The notes beneath the pieces were generated by a model. That model was not told the DNA's origin. It saw nothing but the letters and a program-made list of their open reading frames with translations, and did not search any database. Made by a program: the position numbers and the translations under genes. Of a stretch of DNA of 64,000 nt, positions 62,928 to 64,000 are shown one piece after another. The stretch's first letter is position 1. The number at the start of each line of letters is the position of its first letter. Source of the stretch: Bradyrhizobium macuxiense (GTDB lineage: Bacteria; Pseudomonadota; Alphaproteobacteria; Rhizobiales; Xanthobacteraceae); NCBI RefSeq assembly GCF_007993935.1, contig NZ_VITY01000006.1, forward strand, positions 186,001 through 250,000, read 5' to 3'.

Positions 62928-63362
62928 TCAGGCGGTGGCTGCCGCGGATTGCTTCGTCGCGGCCTCGACGTCCATCCACATCACTTCCCAGATGTGACCA
63001 TCGGGATCCTCGAAGCTGCGGCCGTACATGAAGCCGTAGTCCTGCTTCGGCGACGGATCGGCGGTGCCGCCCGCGCCCTTCGCCTTGGTCACATAGCCGT
63101 CGACGGCGTCGCGGTTATCGGCGGAGAGGCAGACCAGCACTTCGCTCGTGGTCCTCGCATCGGCGATCGTCTTCGGCGTGAACTGCCGGAATTTGTCGTG
63201 GGTCAGCAGCATGACGAAAATGGTCTCCGAGATCACCATGCAGGAGGCGGTCTCGTCGGAGAATTGCGGGTTCTTGGTGGCGCCGATGGCCTCATAGAAC
63301 GCAGTGGAATGGGCGAGATTGCTGACCGGCAGGTTGACGAAGATCATTTTGGGATTGGCCAT
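62928..63362 (-). CDS. VOC-family (glyoxalase-like) protein
   Basis: This 144-residue protein matches the VOC/glyoxalase fold: MIFVNLPVSNLAHSTAFYEA near the N-terminus, LLTHDKFRQF in the middle and FEDPDGHIWEVMWMD at the C-terminus, with the late Glu and Asp positions that often bind metal. The substrate is unknown. The ATG at 63362 has GGAGTGCTTCTC before it; the frame is open to 63425 without a better site. Confidence 0.88.
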   Translation of the reverse strand: MANPKMIFVNLPVSNLAHSTAFYEAIGATKNPQFSDETASCMVISETIFVMLLTHDKFRQFTPKTIADARTTSEVLVCLSADNRDAVDGYVTKAKGAGGTADPSPKQDYGFMYGRSFEDPDGHIWEVMWMDVEAATKQSAAATA

Positions 63363-63467
63363 GAGAAGCACTCCAATTGGCGGGGTTGTGGCCCGAGGAC
63401 GAACCGCATAGCCGCTTCCCGACATCGCTGCGCGAATTTTTCTTGCGGCGTCGTGCCGCAGGCGGCC

Positions 63468-63998
63468 TCAGGTCACGATCGGCGTCGGCATGGTCAAAAA
63501 TGCCCGTGTCACATGCCAGAACAGCTCACGATTGGTGGCGAGCGCCACCGAATGGGCGGTGCCGGGCAGGATGATGAACTGGCGGTCGCCATTCGGCAGC
63601 TTGTTGAAGAACTCCTCGAGATCAGGGACGGCCGCGATCCCGTCATACTCGCCGCGAACCAGCAGCACCGGCGCCAGCACCTTCTCCGGATGCACCACCG
63701 GCAAATTGGCGGTCATGTCGAGATAGGTGCCGGTCGGGATCTGGTCGCCGAACTGCATCTCGACATCGGCCAGCACCTCGATCACGGCGGGGTCCGACGT
63801 GCCGGGCCGGTCGCGGGTCGCAATCGAGCGGATCATGTCGCGGTCGCGCTTGCGCATGTTGTGGCTGCGGTAATAGGCAAGCTGCTCGGCGCGCTTTGCC
63901 AGTGTCGGCGAGCCCTCGCCCTTGTACGTGAAGGCGGCGAACACCAGCCGGCCGATCCGCTCGGGCGCCGCCATCGCGAAGGCGCCGGCCCGCAGCGC
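63468..63998 (-). CDS. Alpha/beta hydrolase, N-terminal part outside the window
   Basis: This is an open frame to the right edge, so the N-terminus including the nucleophile elbow is missing. The visible part contains the acid region VLLVRGEYDGIAAVPDLEEF (Asp) and the final histidine in LPGTAHSVALATNRELF, the usual last two members of the alpha/beta hydrolase triad. It is probably a small hydrolase of unknown substrate. It lies 105 bases upstream of the VOC gene on the same strand. Confidence 0.8.
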   Translation of the reverse strand, partial: ALRAGAFAMAAPERIGRLVFAAFTYKGEGSPTLAKRAEQLAYYRSHNMRKRDRDMIRSIATRDRPGTSDPAVIEVLADVEMQFGDQIPTGTYLDMTANLPVVHPEKVLAPVLLVRGEYDGIAAVPDLEEFFNKLPNGDRQFIILPGTAHSVALATNRELFWHVTRAFLTMPTPIVT

Positions 63999-64000
63999 GC

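Overview
The window is high-GC DNA with dense, short-gap gene packing. Its gene content points to an alphaproteobacterium of the Bradyrhizobium type: a rhizobial-style glycerol ABC operon, a DUF4170 protein, a PccR/ScfR-type regulator, a DUF2946/TonB-receptor pair, and several families of long intergenic palindromes. This assignment is inferred from recognised protein families and was not tested against a database. No rRNA, tRNA, insertion sequence, prophage or CRISPR array was seen.

Layout. 0-4.4 kb: the tail of a membrane protein, then a probable zinc-uptake locus (Zur-type palindrome over a TTGACA/TATAAT promoter, DUF2946 protein, ZnuD-like TonB receptor). 4.5-12.7 kb: small housekeeping and hypothetical genes, including EthD, GNAT, NUDIX, metallophosphoesterase, a glycine-tailed WH-motif protein, a short-chain acyl-CoA regulator, a HiPIP, a TonB-C-like periplasmic protein and a trypsin-like protease. 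13-25.6 kb: an SPFH/ribbon-helix-helix pair, GYD protein, aldo/keto reductase, HtpX, a hybrid kinase with an ethylene-receptor-like sensor, a lytic transglycosylase, DUF1993, SDR, Old Yellow Enzyme and a TPR protein.

25.7-34.7 kb: a complete glycerol module on the minus strand, glpR then glpD-S-T-P-Q-U-V (repressor, glycerol-3-phosphate dehydrogenase, two ATPases, two permeases, small membrane protein, binding protein). Its two ATPases appear complementary: each lacks a motif the other keeps. 34.8-42.1 kb: HAD hydrolase, a small unknown protein, and a fatty-acid beta-oxidation operon (acyl-CoA dehydrogenase, thiolase, FadJ-type bifunctional enzyme, thioesterase) with overlapping start and stop codons. 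42.4-52.9 kb: SMP-30-type lactonase, flavin reductase, an RND efflux operon with its TetR regulator, an MFS transporter and a YcaQ-type protein.

53-62.9 kb: a cell-envelope region with an OmpA-like protein, two GT39/PMT-type membrane glycosyltransferases, a FecR-domain protein translationally linked to a Thr-Pro-linked outer-membrane barrel, a Tyr/Gly-rich secreted protein, a small HhH protein, a possibly frameshifted small membrane protein, and an OmpR-type two-component system preceded by three GTAAT direct repeats at 11-bp spacing. The window ends with a VOC-family protein and a partial alpha/beta hydrolase.

Most gaps between genes hold one of at least six families of long inverted repeats. 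They are recorded individually because they recur across the whole window and one lies inside the glp operon.
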